A stretch of DNA of 64,000 nt. Origin: Macrostomum hystrix. Its lineage: Eukaryota; Platyhelminthes; Macrostomidae. Within the stretch, counting starts at the first letter, position 1; the number at the start of each line of letters is the position of its first letter. Position numbers and translations under genes: made by a program. The stretch spans positions 1,659,001-1,723,000 of the forward strand of contig CATNEN010000030.1 of assembly GCA_950097015.1 (NCBI GenBank), in the 5' to 3' direction. Below the pieces are notes generated by a model that searched no databases, had not been told where the DNA came from, and was given only the letters and a program-made list of their open reading frames with translations. This document shows, piece after piece, positions 32,301 to 43,558 of this stretch.

Positions 32301-35300
32301 GATGCACTCTCATTCAGTGTCTCATTCCTGATGCACTCTCATTCAGTGTCTCATTCCTGATGCACTCTCATTCAGTTTCTCATTCCTGATGCACTCTCAT
32401 TCAGTGTCTCATTCCTGATGCACTCACATTCAGTGTCTCATTCCTGATGCACTCTCATTCAGTTTCTCATTCCTGATGCACTCACATTCAGTGTCTCATT
32501 CCTGATGCACTCACATTTAGTGTCTCATTCCTGATGCACTCACATTCAGTGTCTCATTCCTGATGCACTCATATTCAGTGTCTCATTCCTAATGCTCCCA
32601 TTGACCCGCCGAATTAAACCGCAGGCTGCTCAACTGTTAATATCAGCACAAAGTACTCAATTGATAAGGCTTTTAAGATCTTTCACATCAAAGCGAAGGC
32701 TGGCTGTGTTGTGGCAGAGTCGATCCAGATGAAAGGCTTCTACAATGCGTTGTCAGTGAGTTATGGATTTTGTCTAATGATCTACGCTATTCATTTACAA
32801 AAAATTGCATCTGTAAGACAGCAAGCCACCTGTTAGACTGGAAGCTACCTGTTAGACATGAAGCCACCTGTTAGACATTAAGCCACTTGTTAGACTGGAA
32901 GCCACCTGTTAGACATGAAGCCACCTGTTAGACTGGAAGCCACCTGTTAGACAGCAAGCCACCTGCTAGACATGAAGCCACCTGTTAGACTGGAAGCCAC
33001 CTGTTAGACAGGAAGCTACCTGTTAGACATGTAGCTACCTGTTAGACATTTAGCCACCTGTTAGACATGAAGCCACCTGTTAGACATGAAGCCACCTGTT
33101 AGACATGAAGCCACCTGTTAGACATGAAGCCACCTGTTAGAAATGAAGCCACCTGTTAGACTGGAAGCCACCTGTTAGACATGAAGCCACCTGATAGAAA
33201 TGAAGCCACCTGTTAGACATGAAGCCACCTGTTAGACTGGAAGCCACCGCAGTATTAATCGCAGAATTCCGTGTTTCCAGAGCACATTGCTGAAAGCGAC
33301 GTTCTACCTGAGCTGCAAAAATCAGCGGAACACGTCACTGGAAATTATCAGCCAGCAGATTATTGACTCAGTGCCCTGCGGCGGGACAAAAGTAATTTAC
33401 GGCTCCTGGAATTATCCCTTGTTGTTAAAGTTTCCAGAGGAAACGGATGCTCAGCTTATCAGCAATGTGACCTACAATTTTCCTGGTGAGTGAGAATATC
33501 CAGTCTCTTCAACATCCTTGGTGCGTTGTGCATGAGGCGATCAAAGCAAAATGCCGCGTTTTCCCGTCACGCAGTGTTTCAAGCCCTGTGCCAAGAGTTG
33601 AACAGCAGAAACAATCTGAGCGACAACAGCGTCGGCTACCTCAATCTGCCCCTGTTCATCTCGCCCGGCCGTCTTCCAATCACGCGCAGCCACTATTTGC
33701 AGCTAGCCTGCCAGTTTGAGCTACCATACCGGCCCGGGTTCAGTCTGCTGCTGCGAATCAGCCACAATCTCAATTACGAAGACATCGACTTCTATTGCCA
33801 CTCAAAGCTGTCTTCTAGGGGCATCAGTCCGCACATTGTGCTCACAGCCAAGCAGCGCGATCCGGACAGTTCGGAAGCCTGGATTGAGCAGCAGCTTGAG
33901 ATGTGCCACGGCTACTCGGTGGGCACTTTGAGCACTAAATCTGAGCTGCTAGTAGACGGTTCGGTGACAGTCAGTCTGCTGTCAGTGCAGCAGAGCTGGA
34001 ACGGCCTCAACAACTCGGGCAGTCTGCAAATGTTCAACCAGACTCGAACAAACGACTTGAGCTTCATGATCAGCTACGAGTACGGTGAGAACCTTTGAGC
34101 GTATGGACGGTGAGCGTATGGACAGATGCTCGATACTCGATGCTCAATGCTCGATACTCGATGCTCGATACTCGATGCTCGATACTCGATACTCGATACT
34201 CGATACTCGATGCTCGATGCTCGATGCTCGATACTCAATGCTCGATGCTCAATGCTCGATGCTCGATACTCGATGCTCGATGCTCGATGCTCGATGCTCG
34301 ATACTCGATACTCGATGCTCGATGCTCGATACTCGATACTCGATGCTCAATACTCGATGCTCGATGCTCGATGCTCGATACTCGTTACTCGATACTCGAT
34401 GCTCGATGCTCGATGCTCGATGCTCGATACTCGATACTCGATACTCGATGCTCGATGCTCGATGCTCGATGCTCGATACTCGATACTCGATACTCGATGC
34501 TCGATGCTCAATGCTCGATACTCGATGCTCGATGCTCGATGCTCGATACTCGATACTCGATACTCGATGCTCAATGCTCGATACTCGATGCTCGATACTC
34601 GATGCTCAATGCTCGATGCTCGATACTCGATGCTCGATGCTCGATGCTCGATACTCAATGCTCGATACTCGATGCTCGATACTCGATGCTCGATACTCGA
34701 TACTCGATACTCGATGCTCGATACTCGATGCTCGATACTCGATGCTCGATACTCGATGCTCGATGCTCGATGCTCGATACTCGATACTCGATGCTCGATG
34801 CTCGATACTCGATACTCGATGCTCGATACTCGATGCTCGATGCTCGATGCTCGATACTCGATACTCGATACTCGATGCTCGATGCTCGATGCTCGATGCT
34901 CGATACTCAATGCTCGATACTCGATGCTCGATAATCGATGCTCGATACTCGATGCTCGATACTCGATACTCGATGCTCGATGCTCGATGCTCGATGCTCG
35001 ATACTCAATGCTCGATACTCGATGCTCGATACTCGATGCTCGATACTCGATACTCGATACTCGATACTCGATGCTCGATGCTCGATACTCGATGCTCGAT
35101 ACTCGATGCTCGATACTCGATGCTCAATGCTCGATGCTCGATACTCGATGCTCGATACTCGATGCTCGATACTCGATGCTCGATGCTCGATGCTCGATAC
35201 TCAATGCTCGATACTCGATGCTCGATACTCGATGCTCGATACTCGATACTCGATACTCGATGCTCGATACTCGATGCTCGATACTCGATGCTCGATGCTC

Positions 35301-36961
35301 GATGCTCGATACTCGATACTCGATGCTCGATGCTCGATGCTCGATACTCGATGCTCGATACTCGATGCTCGATGCTCGATGCTCGATACTCGATACTCGA
35401 TGCTCGATGCTCGATGCTCGATACTCAATGCTCGATACTCGATGCTCGATACTCGATGCTCGATACTCGATACTCGATACTCGATGCTCGATGCTCGATG
35501 CTCGATACTCAATGCTCGATAATCGATGCTCGATACTCGATGCTCAATGCTCGACGTTTTAAGCTCGATTCTCGACGTTTCATGCTGGTTACTTGATGCA
35601 CGATTCTCATTAACTCGATTCCTGATATTCAAAGATTTATGCTTGATGCTCGATGCTATATAAATTGCATAACATCTGATGAGCGATACCTTTACACCCG
35701 ATTCGACCTCCAGTTCCAAGCTGCCCCGAGCTGCGGTGCCGCTCGTTGGACCCGGCCCAATCCAACTGTGGCAAGGCCTCTCCGAGTAACCTGCAGCTAA
35801 CGGCTGAGCTGGCGAAAACGCCGACTTCCGATTGCAAATGGAACATCCCGATCAACTCGGAGATGCGAGACGCCATGGCTAGGCAGTCTGATCACTGGCT
35901 GGCTCGAGTCGAACTGTCCAACTTCGCATTCGGCTGCCCGTGCCACGACTGTCGCACGGAGTTGCAGCACATGACGATCGCGCACAAGCCGGCGGATGAT
36001 AGCCCAAGCTCCGACAGGACTGATCATCTGCGGCGACTACCGCACGGAAAGCAAGGTGGTGCACCTGGCTCTCACACCCAGCCAGCCAGACATCCAGATT
36101 TCCTTCTCAGCTCTGGAGACTGGCATCAATGTTAGCGTGACATTCATCGACTGCAGACGGAATTCCAGCCTGCGACAGTGCCAGGTGGCCAGCAGCCAAT
36201 TCTGGGGAATAAAACAGGTTCCGCTATCCGGCAGAACGCCAGGTGAGAGCAGTTGTTTGGCCTGCAGGTTAGGCAACTGTCTAACACCTGGTCTGTAGGT
36301 TGGGCAACTGTCTAACACCTGGTCTGTAGGTTGGGCAACTGTCTAACACCTGGTCTGTAGGTTGGGCAACTGTCTAACACCTGGTCTGTAGGTTGGGCAA
36401 CTGTCTAACACCTGGTCTGTAGGTTGGGCAACTGTCTAACACCTGGTCTGTAGGTTGGGAAACTGTCTAACAGGTGACAGCAGCTGGTCTGTAGGTTGGG
36501 AAACTGTCTAACAGGTGACAACAACTGGTCTGTAGGTTGGGAAACTGTCTAACAGGTGACAGCAGCTGGTCTGTAGGTTGGGAAACTGTCTAACAGGTGA
36601 CAACAGCTGGTCTGTAGGTTGGGAAACTGTCTAACAGGTGACAGCAGCTGGTCTGTAGGTTGGGAAACTGTCTAACAGGTGACAGCAGCTGGTCTGTAGG
36701 TCTAGGAGGCCAGTCTTCTGCACTGAGTACTAAATAAGCCTTCACTAATTTCTAAGCGCATTTTCACATGCTCCAATGCTGTCACTGTCACTGTCAGGTG
36801 GTCTTGTGTTCCTGGCTGTTCTGCTGTCCCTCATGCTCATTGGCTGCCTGTTGTACATCAATCGAGCTATCGTATCGAGTCGTCTTCAAGCCGCTCTTGA
36901 ACATCAGCGACTAACGAGAAACGATGACACACTGCAGCTCACGCTCGACTCTGCTGAATAG
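26314..36961 (+). CDS. Gene A2: multi-CUB type I membrane protein, 11 exons, one frameshift
   Basis: Exons: 26314-26824, 27701-28174, 28561-28761, 29149-29379, 29728-29959, 31827-32080, 32625-32755, 33281-33485, 33575-34084, 35714-36242, 36798-36961. The chosen Met begins a signal peptide (FWLVLLALLRPSFA). Exon 1 holds a CUB domain: Cys61-Asn-Trp, IELEV, Cys92 with YDNLTV, and Cys113-Gly. Exon 2 holds another (CSWTL, VQLEG, LGNLTVTY). Later exons are less clearly CUB-like. Exon 11 gives a TM helix and a tail of about 34 residues. Exon 10 carries one extra G at about 36016-36019 compared with A1, which shifts the frame; without it the exons sum to 1146 codons plus stop. So this copy is either a recent pseudogene or contains a consensus error. 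CUB proteins usually bind proteins or glycans outside the cell; partner unknown. Confidence 0.82.
27128..27575. repeat. 21-bp minisatellite, A2 intron 1
   Basis: About 21 copies of ACCAACTGGACCTATTCAAAC, with TCAGACAGG variants, in the middle of the 876-base intron. The NWTYSNT reading frame is a by-product of the 21-base period. Confidence 0.95.
28197..28530. repeat. 20-bp minisatellite, A2 intron 2
   Basis: Seventeen copies of TGCTCGAGTGTCATTCCCAG, beginning about 20 bases after the donor at 28175. Early units alternate CCCATTG and CCCAGTG; later ones are uniform. Confidence 0.97.
28788..29128. repeat. 32-bp minisatellite, A2 intron 3
   Basis: About ten copies of the unit that forms the 2-kb array at 36-2045 in A1. 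It starts about 25 bases after the donor at 28762. Confidence 0.95.
29404..29692. repeat. 21-bp minisatellite, A2 intron 4
   Basis: About 15 copies of the GAATCACTCTGACCCCATCC type, here often alternating long and short (CTC-less) units. It corresponds to 2326-2562 of A1. Confidence 0.95.
30010..31775. repeat. 29-32 bp two-form minisatellite, A2 intron 5
   Basis: The left 1.1 kb is the CAGTTAGTCTACTAGATTAG form with AGCAATC, ACCAGTC and GCGATC variants. The right 0.65 kb is the CTCAGTCAGTAGAATAG form. In A1 (2895-4336) the proportion is reversed. Confidence 0.95.
32148..32594. repeat. 29-bp minisatellite, A2 intron 6
   Basis: About 15 copies of the TCTCATTCCTGATGCACTC unit shared with A1 4700-5068. 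Confidence 0.95.
32814..33247. repeat. 19-bp minisatellite, A2 intron 7
   Basis: About 22 copies of AGCCACCTGTTAGAC plus a variable four-base joint; the ATGA joint dominates here, whereas TGGA dominates in A1. Confidence 0.95.
34126..35560. repeat. 7-bp CTCGATR minisatellite, A2 intron 9
   Basis: About 205 copies of CTCGATA/CTCGATG with scattered CTCAATG. The A/G last base gives higher-order patterns of several units. No stop arises in most frames, so reading frames up to 503 codons are artefacts. It is three times the A1 array. Confidence 0.97.
36255..36695. repeat. 31-bp minisatellite, A2 intron 10
   Basis: About 14 copies; first units carry TCTAACACCTGG and later ones TCTAACAGGTGACAGCAGC. 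It corresponds to 7697-8612 of A1 but is half as long. Confidence 0.95.
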
Positions 36962-38673
36962 ACTATCCGTCTCTCATTGCTTGCTTTTGTTGAGTGTTTG
37001 ATTGATTAATTGACGTATTGGTTGATCGATCGATCGATCGATTGATTGATGGATTGATTGTTGATTGATTGAATTTGTGCCGCTGCAGTGCTTAGCTTAG
37101 GACAAATTATTTTGTTCAATCGCTTTAAGCGCTTGATAACCACTACTAGATAATCAGCTAGCATGTTACCCTGTTACTCTATCAGTTCAATAGAAATCTA
37201 TTGTTATTTGGCAATGCCTGTTTTGCCTTTGTTTTAATCTCAAACACATTGATAATTACATCACTTTGGATATCTCCTTGGTACAATAATTGTTCTCGAC
37301 AATTTTTGATTAAACAACAGAATTATTAAACCTTGGAAATATTTGAACTGCAATTGTATTACAAGTGATTTTATAACTGCTCAGATTGAGCGGCTGGTGG
37401 TTTGAAGAGTGAGCTGTGGCTCGTCGCTGGCAGAATGTCAGAATTGCCTCCTCGCTGGCTGCGGATCTAGTGTCACCAAATGATGTGCCATTGCGCGCAG
37501 CCCTCCTGTAATTGTTTTTATTAAGGCAACAATAATATTGTTTACTATAGTTTTGGTAGCAATTCTACCCATTCCGCTGACTCATAAGCACACACGCACA
37601 CAGATACAGTAGGCACACGCAGGCACACGCTCACACAGGTGTGTACATCTGCCCTGACTTTCTCACCGTCAGGCTCATCATCTCATTATCGTCTCGTTCT
37701 CATCATGTACACTCTCACTGTGCCTTGGAGGTTGTCCCTCAAGGACTTAAATTGAATGACAAGCCCAATGACAAGATGAGTTGGTCATTGACAAGCTCAT
37801 TTTTTCTAATCTGAGAGGCCACCACAGACTTTGTCAAAAAAGTAGTCATATTCTAATGATTCTAATGGCCTAAAGATTGGTCGTAAAACGGCCCTTCTTA
37901 GGTACACCGTTTAGAATGCTGTTAGTCTCAATGTAATGTATTTCTATGCTGACTACTGATAGTAGACGGGTTCGATTGTGTTGTTATTACTTATTGCTCG
38001 TTGTCTGCAATATTTTAGGAAATAACAGATATCTAAGACCATGGTGCTGAGGCAGCAAAATAACATTCTTACATAGTTCTACAAGGAAATAAACCGCCTT
38101 AACGTTGTACGTTGTCTTAACGTACAACAGCAATTTCATTTCTTGAACATCTGAGGTGCCACATAGACTTTTGCAACAAGTGATTGAATGATACAGAGTT
38201 AGTCGCAAAATTCCTAATTCTTTGAGCAGAGTAAATGCTTCCCTTCCTGGATAGCATCAGTCTTAGAGGTTCCGTCGCGCACACAGCAGATGCATGTGGT
38301 GCAACTGTAACTTGCTAACTTGTCACTGGGCACACAATTGTTAACAGTTGTTGTTAACAATTAGTTTCTGGAAAGCTGCGCTCTGGCAGCAGCAGATGCT
38401 GACACAAAAGGCGATGATACAAAAGAACCTGCAGAAGTCGCGGACGGCAAATGAATCAATTCAAATTGTTCAGCGACTAGCTTTGTTTGGCTTCTTCGCT
38501 CTTCAGAAACTGAAAGACACAAGCATGAATTGCAGAAAACTTCTTCATGCCTTCAAGAAAAAACTGCCTGCTTGTCGAAGCAATTCTATTTAAAATCTAC
38601 CGGTTGAAGGCGACTAGAGGAGCAAGTAGTGGTGTGGAATGTGGTACGCTGCTGTCGCTTTCATTGATGCGAG
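36962..38673. other. Mosaic intergenic region between A2 and B2
   Basis: It is composed of blocks found elsewhere in the window. 36962-37425 matches 8872-9330, 37432-37760 matches about 14113-14415, and 37770-38255 matches the last array unit plus 23691-24150. 38256-38673 is unique and should hold the B2 promoter. No gene is seen. Confidence 0.7.
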
Positions 38674-41484
38674 ATGCTAGTGCAGATTAGGGCTATTCTC
38701 ATCTGGTTCTCATTTCGTAGTTTAGCTGCTGGACAGGTCATCAACTCGACGCTGCTATGCAAGGCGAACCAGTGCTACAACATCAGCGTACTTGGCAGAG
38801 GCCCATACTTGGCCAGCTACTGCAGCAGTGCGGGAATGCAGTGGTTCGATCAGACATCCTTGGAACTGTTCGCATCAAACTTGCCGGCGATGACAAGGTT
38901 AGACACGCAACTAATGATGTTGAGCACAAAATCCGGCAGCATAGCAACAATCAGTAAAATGTCACATTTATTATTGCAGTGGAATCAATGAGACAACCTA
39001 CTGGACGGGTGTACGCATGGCTCCTCGCAGCAGTCCAGCCGACCGTGTGCTCACTTGGCGCAGCCAGACCAGCCAGCTGTACGTGAGCAGCGCTGCCGTG
39101 AGCAACTACAGCGAGCTGTTCACAAACACAGAGCAGTACCCCGCAGTCGGCATCATCTACAATACAACTGACAGCGGAATAAATTGGAGCTTTCAAAGAA
39201 TCAACAGCACCGGCTGGGCCATTTGCATGTGCACGTGTCCGGCAAACTCAACTTGCTGCTCAACGGCTTCAAACTACTCGTGTGCCAATTCCAGCGACGG
39301 AAATAACTACTGCTTTCGCCTCGGTGAATCCAGGCAGTATTTCTACGAATTGGAAGCTACTTGCAGTGCTGGTGAGACGCTGATTGATCTCAGCCTAAAT
39401 ACTGCTCGGGTAGCATTTGAAAGGTGAGCTCGAAGATTTCAAGATCAAAATCTTGTCCTTGAAAGCAGCAAAATAAATTAGTTGCTCATTTCTCTCACTC
39501 TAGTGTGTTCAACAATTTGAAAATGAGCTGTCAATACCCCTGCCTGGTAGCATTCGAAGAACTCGGCTACAGATTCAACGATAGCGGTGGCGCGAAACTC
39601 AATATGCAAGGATTCACACTGCTCAACGGCTTTCTCAGAGAGAGTTCAACTGAATCTAAATGGGGAATCGTAGTGCAAAAGGATTCTGGTACAAATGCTT
39701 TAAGAGGAATTCGAGAGCAGGATACAAACTCTGGGTTCGCCCGATTCGTGTGCGTACTGCCTATCGCTCCTACTACAGCCGCTCTTACTACAGCTGCTCC
39801 TACTACAGCTGCTCCTACTACAGCCGCTCCTACTACAGCCGCTCCTACTACAGTGGCTCCTACTACAGCCGCTCCTACTACAGCCGCTCCTACTACAGCT
39901 GCTCCTACTACAGCTGCTCCTACTACAGCCGCTCCTACTACAGCTGCTCCTACTACAGCCGCTCCTACTACAGCCGCTCCTACTACAGCTGCTCCTACTA
40001 CAGCCGCTCCTACTACAGTGGCTCCTACTACAGCCGCTCCTACTACAGCCGCTCCTACTACAGCTGCTCCTACTACAGCTGCTCCTACTACAGCCGCTCC
40101 TACTACAGCTGCTCCTACTACAGCCGCTCCTACTACAGCTGCTCCTACTACAGCCGCTCCTACTACAGCTGCTCCTACTACAGCCGCTCCTACTACAGCC
40201 GCTCCTACTACAGCTGCACCTACTACAGCCGCTCCTACTACAGTGGCTCCTACTACAGCCGCTCCTACTACAGCTGCACCTACTACAGCTGCACCTACTA
40301 CAGCCGCTCCTACTACAGCCGCTCCTACTACAGCCGCTCCTACTACAGCTGCTCCTACTACAGCTGCTCCTACTACAGCCGCTCCTACTACAGCTGCTCC
40401 TACTACAGCCGCTCCTACTACAGTGGCTCCTACTACAGCCGCTCCTACTACAGCTGCACCTACTACAGCTGCACCTACTACAGCCGCTCCTACTACAGCC
40501 GCTCCTACTACAGTGGCTCCTACTACAGTGGCTCCTACTACAGCCGCTCCTACTACAGCCGCTCCTACTACAGCCGCTCCTACTACAGTGGCTCCTACTA
40601 CAGCCGCTCCTACTACAGCCGCACCTACTACAGCTGCTCCTACTACAGCCGCTCCTACTACAGCCGCTCCTACTACAGCCGCTCCTACTGCAGCCGCTCC
40701 TACTACAGCTGCACCTACTACAGCTGCTCCTACTACAGCTGCTCCGACTACAGCCGCTCCTACTACAGCCGCTCCTACTACAGCCGCTCCTACTACAGCC
40801 GCACCTACTACAGCTGCTCCTACTACAGCCGCTCCTACTACAGCCGCTCCTACTACAGCCGCTCCTACTGCAGCCGCTCCTACTACAGCTGCACCTACTA
40901 CAGCCGGTCCTACTACAGTGGCTCCTACTACAGCCGCTCCTACTACAGCCGCTCCTACTACAGCCGCTCCTACTACAGCCGGTCCTACTACAGCCGCTCC
41001 TACTACAGCCGGTCCTACTACAGCCGCACCTACTACAGCTGCTCCTACTACAGCCGGTCCTACTACAGCCGCTCCTACTACAGCCGCTCCTACTACAGCC
41101 GCACCTACTACAGCCGCTCCTACTACAGCCGCTCCTACTACAGCCGCTCCTACTACAGCCGGTCCTACTACAGCCGCTCCTACTACAGCCGGTCCTACTA
41201 CAGCCGCACCTACTACAGCCGCTCCTACTACAGCCGCTCCTACTACAGCCGCTCCTACTACAGCCGGTCCTACTACAGCCGCACCTACTACAGCGACACC
41301 TCAGCCAGCCCAGCTAGGCATTGTAACTCCGCTGTCAGAGGAGCAAATTATAGCCATCAACATTCAGAACTATGAATTATCGAAGCAGAAGGCGATTTAT
41401 TATTTGGTCCCTTTGGCGTTTGTAACTATGGCTATGCTAGTTACTTACTATTTCGGCAGACTAGCCTATAGATTAGGTGTCTAA
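38674..41484 (+). CDS. Gene B2: lectin-like surface protein with giant APTTA mucin stalk
   Basis: Exons 38674-38897, 38980-39423 and 39504-41484 join in phase 2 to 882 codons plus stop. The leader is MLVQIRAILIWFSFRSLAAG, followed by QVINSTLLC. The ectodomain aligns throughout with B1 (CYNISVLGRG, TYWTGVRM, AICMCTCP, then CLVAFEELGYRFNDS) but many residues differ, so the pair is old. The stalk is about 500 residues of APTTA repeats, a dense O-glycosylation target that would act as a long rod. After it come EEQIIAINIQNYELSKQKAI, a TM helix (YYLVPLAFVTMAMLVTYYFG) and a short RLAYRLGV tail. The two introns are short (82 and 80 bases) and lack minisatellites, unlike B1. The C-type lectin-like label is tentative. 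Confidence 0.82.
39766..41295 (+). repeat. Coding 15-bp minisatellite (APTTA repeats)
   Basis: About 102 units of GCTCCTACTACAGCC. Variants recur: GTG for GCC (Val), GGT for GCT (Gly) near the 3' end, GCA for GCT, and ACTGCA (Ala). Most variation is silent at the third base. Because the period is a multiple of three, a second plus frame encoding SYYSR-type repeats is open for 571 codons; it is a shadow. Confidence 0.97.
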
Positions 41485-41606
41485 TTTAACGGTTTCGTAA
41501 AATTTTAATTTATCTTGTCAGCTTATAAAACTATGAAGCGTAGGCTCATTGCTGTGATTTCACGATTGTTTCAAGGTACAATCTTTTAAAAGCGCAATTT
41601 TAAAGC

Positions 41607-41612
41607 AATAAA
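41607..41612 (+). other. Polyadenylation signal of B2
   Basis: AATAAA lies 123 bases after the B2 stop codon in an AT-rich context, a normal distance for a short 3' UTR. Confidence 0.6.
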
Positions 41613-41968
41613 GCCTGCCTTCACTATTCAAAAAAGGTTATATTTAGTATAAATATTTATTTAAAAGCTTTCATATGTAATTTATATTTATTCTTATTTA
41701 TACATACAGTATATATCCTGCACATATATTTTTCTTTCTACATTAATAGCAAAAACATCGCATTATTTTATCCTGTAGTCTATGGCCAAGACCATCTTTC
41801 GTGACAATGGATGAAATATATATATTATAATAATTCTTTTTAAACAGTTTTTACCATAGAACATCAAGCGAATCGTCGCTAGCCAATCAGCGAGAGCGGG
41901 GGTCTCGAGAAGGGAATTGTACCCCCAAGTTTTAGGCAGATGAGCAATCCATGTTATTATTCACCCAT
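41613..41968. other. AT-rich spacer
   Basis: Low-complexity AT-rich DNA after B2 with no open frame or repeat of note. Confidence 0.4.
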
Positions 41969-43033
41969 GGCGTATAGCCCAAGGACCACTAGAAAAAAAG
42001 GATGGGACACTTCGTTTTTGGAAAATTTATTAAAGGCAGATTTTCACGAAAAATTCACTAGCCAGATAGGAACTTTTCACGTTTTTCACATTAAAATGTT
42101 GATCAAATTGTGACGAAGCTGGTCCGGGCCTCGCACACAAAATGATCCGCAACTGGTTCTTCGCAGTCAGAGACGGACTTCCAAAAGACGAGCAATGAGG
42201 CTAGCAATATTGAACTTGTCAGAATCAGCCGTCGTTTATTTCCTTTATTTTGACCGAATGGTCCACAATCAATCAGCAAAGTATTCTAGAAGTCAGTCAG
42301 TTTATGGCTACGTTATACAACAATTGTTTAGGCGGTCCCAGCAAGGTACGGTAAAAACAGAGGCTTTGGCGCAATGACTTTAAATAAGCCAGACAGAGAA
42401 GGGAAGGCCGCCAGTGTCACATGACACCGAGGCAAGCGAAGTGGGGGGCAAGGCCTTAGCCGACTTAAGGGGCGCGAGCGCGCGCGATTGGCTGAGGGGG
42501 CGAAGCGTACAGCGCATGGGGAAGGGCTGGAACGCAGGGGCGGCCAACCCCCACGTCCTGAGCGGGGAAAGCAACGACCTTGTGAAATGGGGCGAGCACA
42601 GAGCGGCCTTGAGAGGCGATAGCAAAAAATGGAAAAGGGCAGATGGGCTTAGATGAAACTGGTAAACAAGCTCACAGAGACAGCGCCAGAAGGTGAGAGT
42701 CCATCAAAGGCCAAGGGGAGCGGACAAGTGACAACGTCACAACATGCTATAATTAGTTGCTTCATGATAACTAAACGAAAATAAAATGAAAATCGACTAT
42801 TTATGAATAAAGCTTTCTAAAAATTCGGTGCAGCAATGTGTTTTGCAAGATATATTAAGAGATCAGCTTCGGATCTGCTTAAAATCTGCAAAAAAAGTTA
42901 TTGACTTTTTAATGTGAAAAACGTGTAAAGTTCCTATCTCGCTATAGTGCATTTGCGTGAAAATCTGTTTTTAACTAATTTTCTTAGAAACCAAGTGTCC
43001 CGTTCTTCCTCTAGTTGTCCTTGGTATTGCCTC
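41969..43033. mobile_element. Long inverted-repeat element, about 1.06 kb
   Basis: Arms 41969-42102 and 42893-43033 are inverted copies sharing GGGACACTT, CAGATTTTCACG, GATAGGAACTTT and CACGTTTTTCACATTAAAA. The 790-base interior has a GC-rich stretch (42378-42660) with short overlapping frames on both strands that I cannot assign. Target duplication and exact tips are unclear. A non-autonomous DNA transposon or fold-back element is inferred. Confidence 0.55.
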
Positions 43034-43558
43034 GTAGCCTTCTCTCACTAATTATATTTTGAGATAGAAAGAATTCTTTCAATCATTTTTGTCTATTTTT
43101 ACGTGTGTATATTTGGAACTCTTATTCAGATGCTAATACATGTACAGATGTATTACCGCTGGCTATATGGCCTAAAAATGCTGCATTTAGTGAGAGTTTT
43201 AAAACTTTGCCTTTCTTGACTTGGTAAGACACAAGCGCTTGCATGGCGTCCCTGGCAACGGTTGTAGGGCTAATAGAAAAATGTGAAACAGAATGGCGTT
43301 GCGAGACTATAGGAAACCGAGGATGTTGTTTGTAGATCTGTGGATGGAAATGGCTCATCCTAGTAGTTGGACAATAATGAGTAATGAGTAATGACTAATC
43401 CTTGGAAAATCTGAGTATTTTTAAAGACCGTAGTTGTCAAAAGCTGCCAACAGAATTGGCAAGTAGTATCTCAGATACGCTAAAGTAATCCTCAAGTGTC
43501 TAGCAAACTAACCGACTGTAACAGCTACCGACAGTCGGCAGCGTTAGTGCAGACTTCA
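43034..43558. other. Spacer containing the channel gene 3' flank
   Basis: AT-rich, with a short GTAATGA repeat at about 43379-43396. No AATAAA on the minus strand was found close to the stop codon at 43559. Confidence 0.35.

Noticed and set aside
34085-35596. Open frames of up to 503 codons through the CTCGATR array on both strands
   Set aside because: They arise because the 7-bp unit creates no stop in these frames. They lie in an intron defined by paralogue-conserved splice sites.
39660-41375. 571-codon frame with SYYSR repeats
   Set aside because: It is the second plus frame of the APTTA coding repeat. The APTTA frame has the conserved flanks, the TM helix and the B1 match.
42380-42656. 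Paired 80-codon frames in the GC-rich core of the inverted-repeat element
   Set aside because: Both strands are open because of GC richness; no domain, no start context and no neighbour support.
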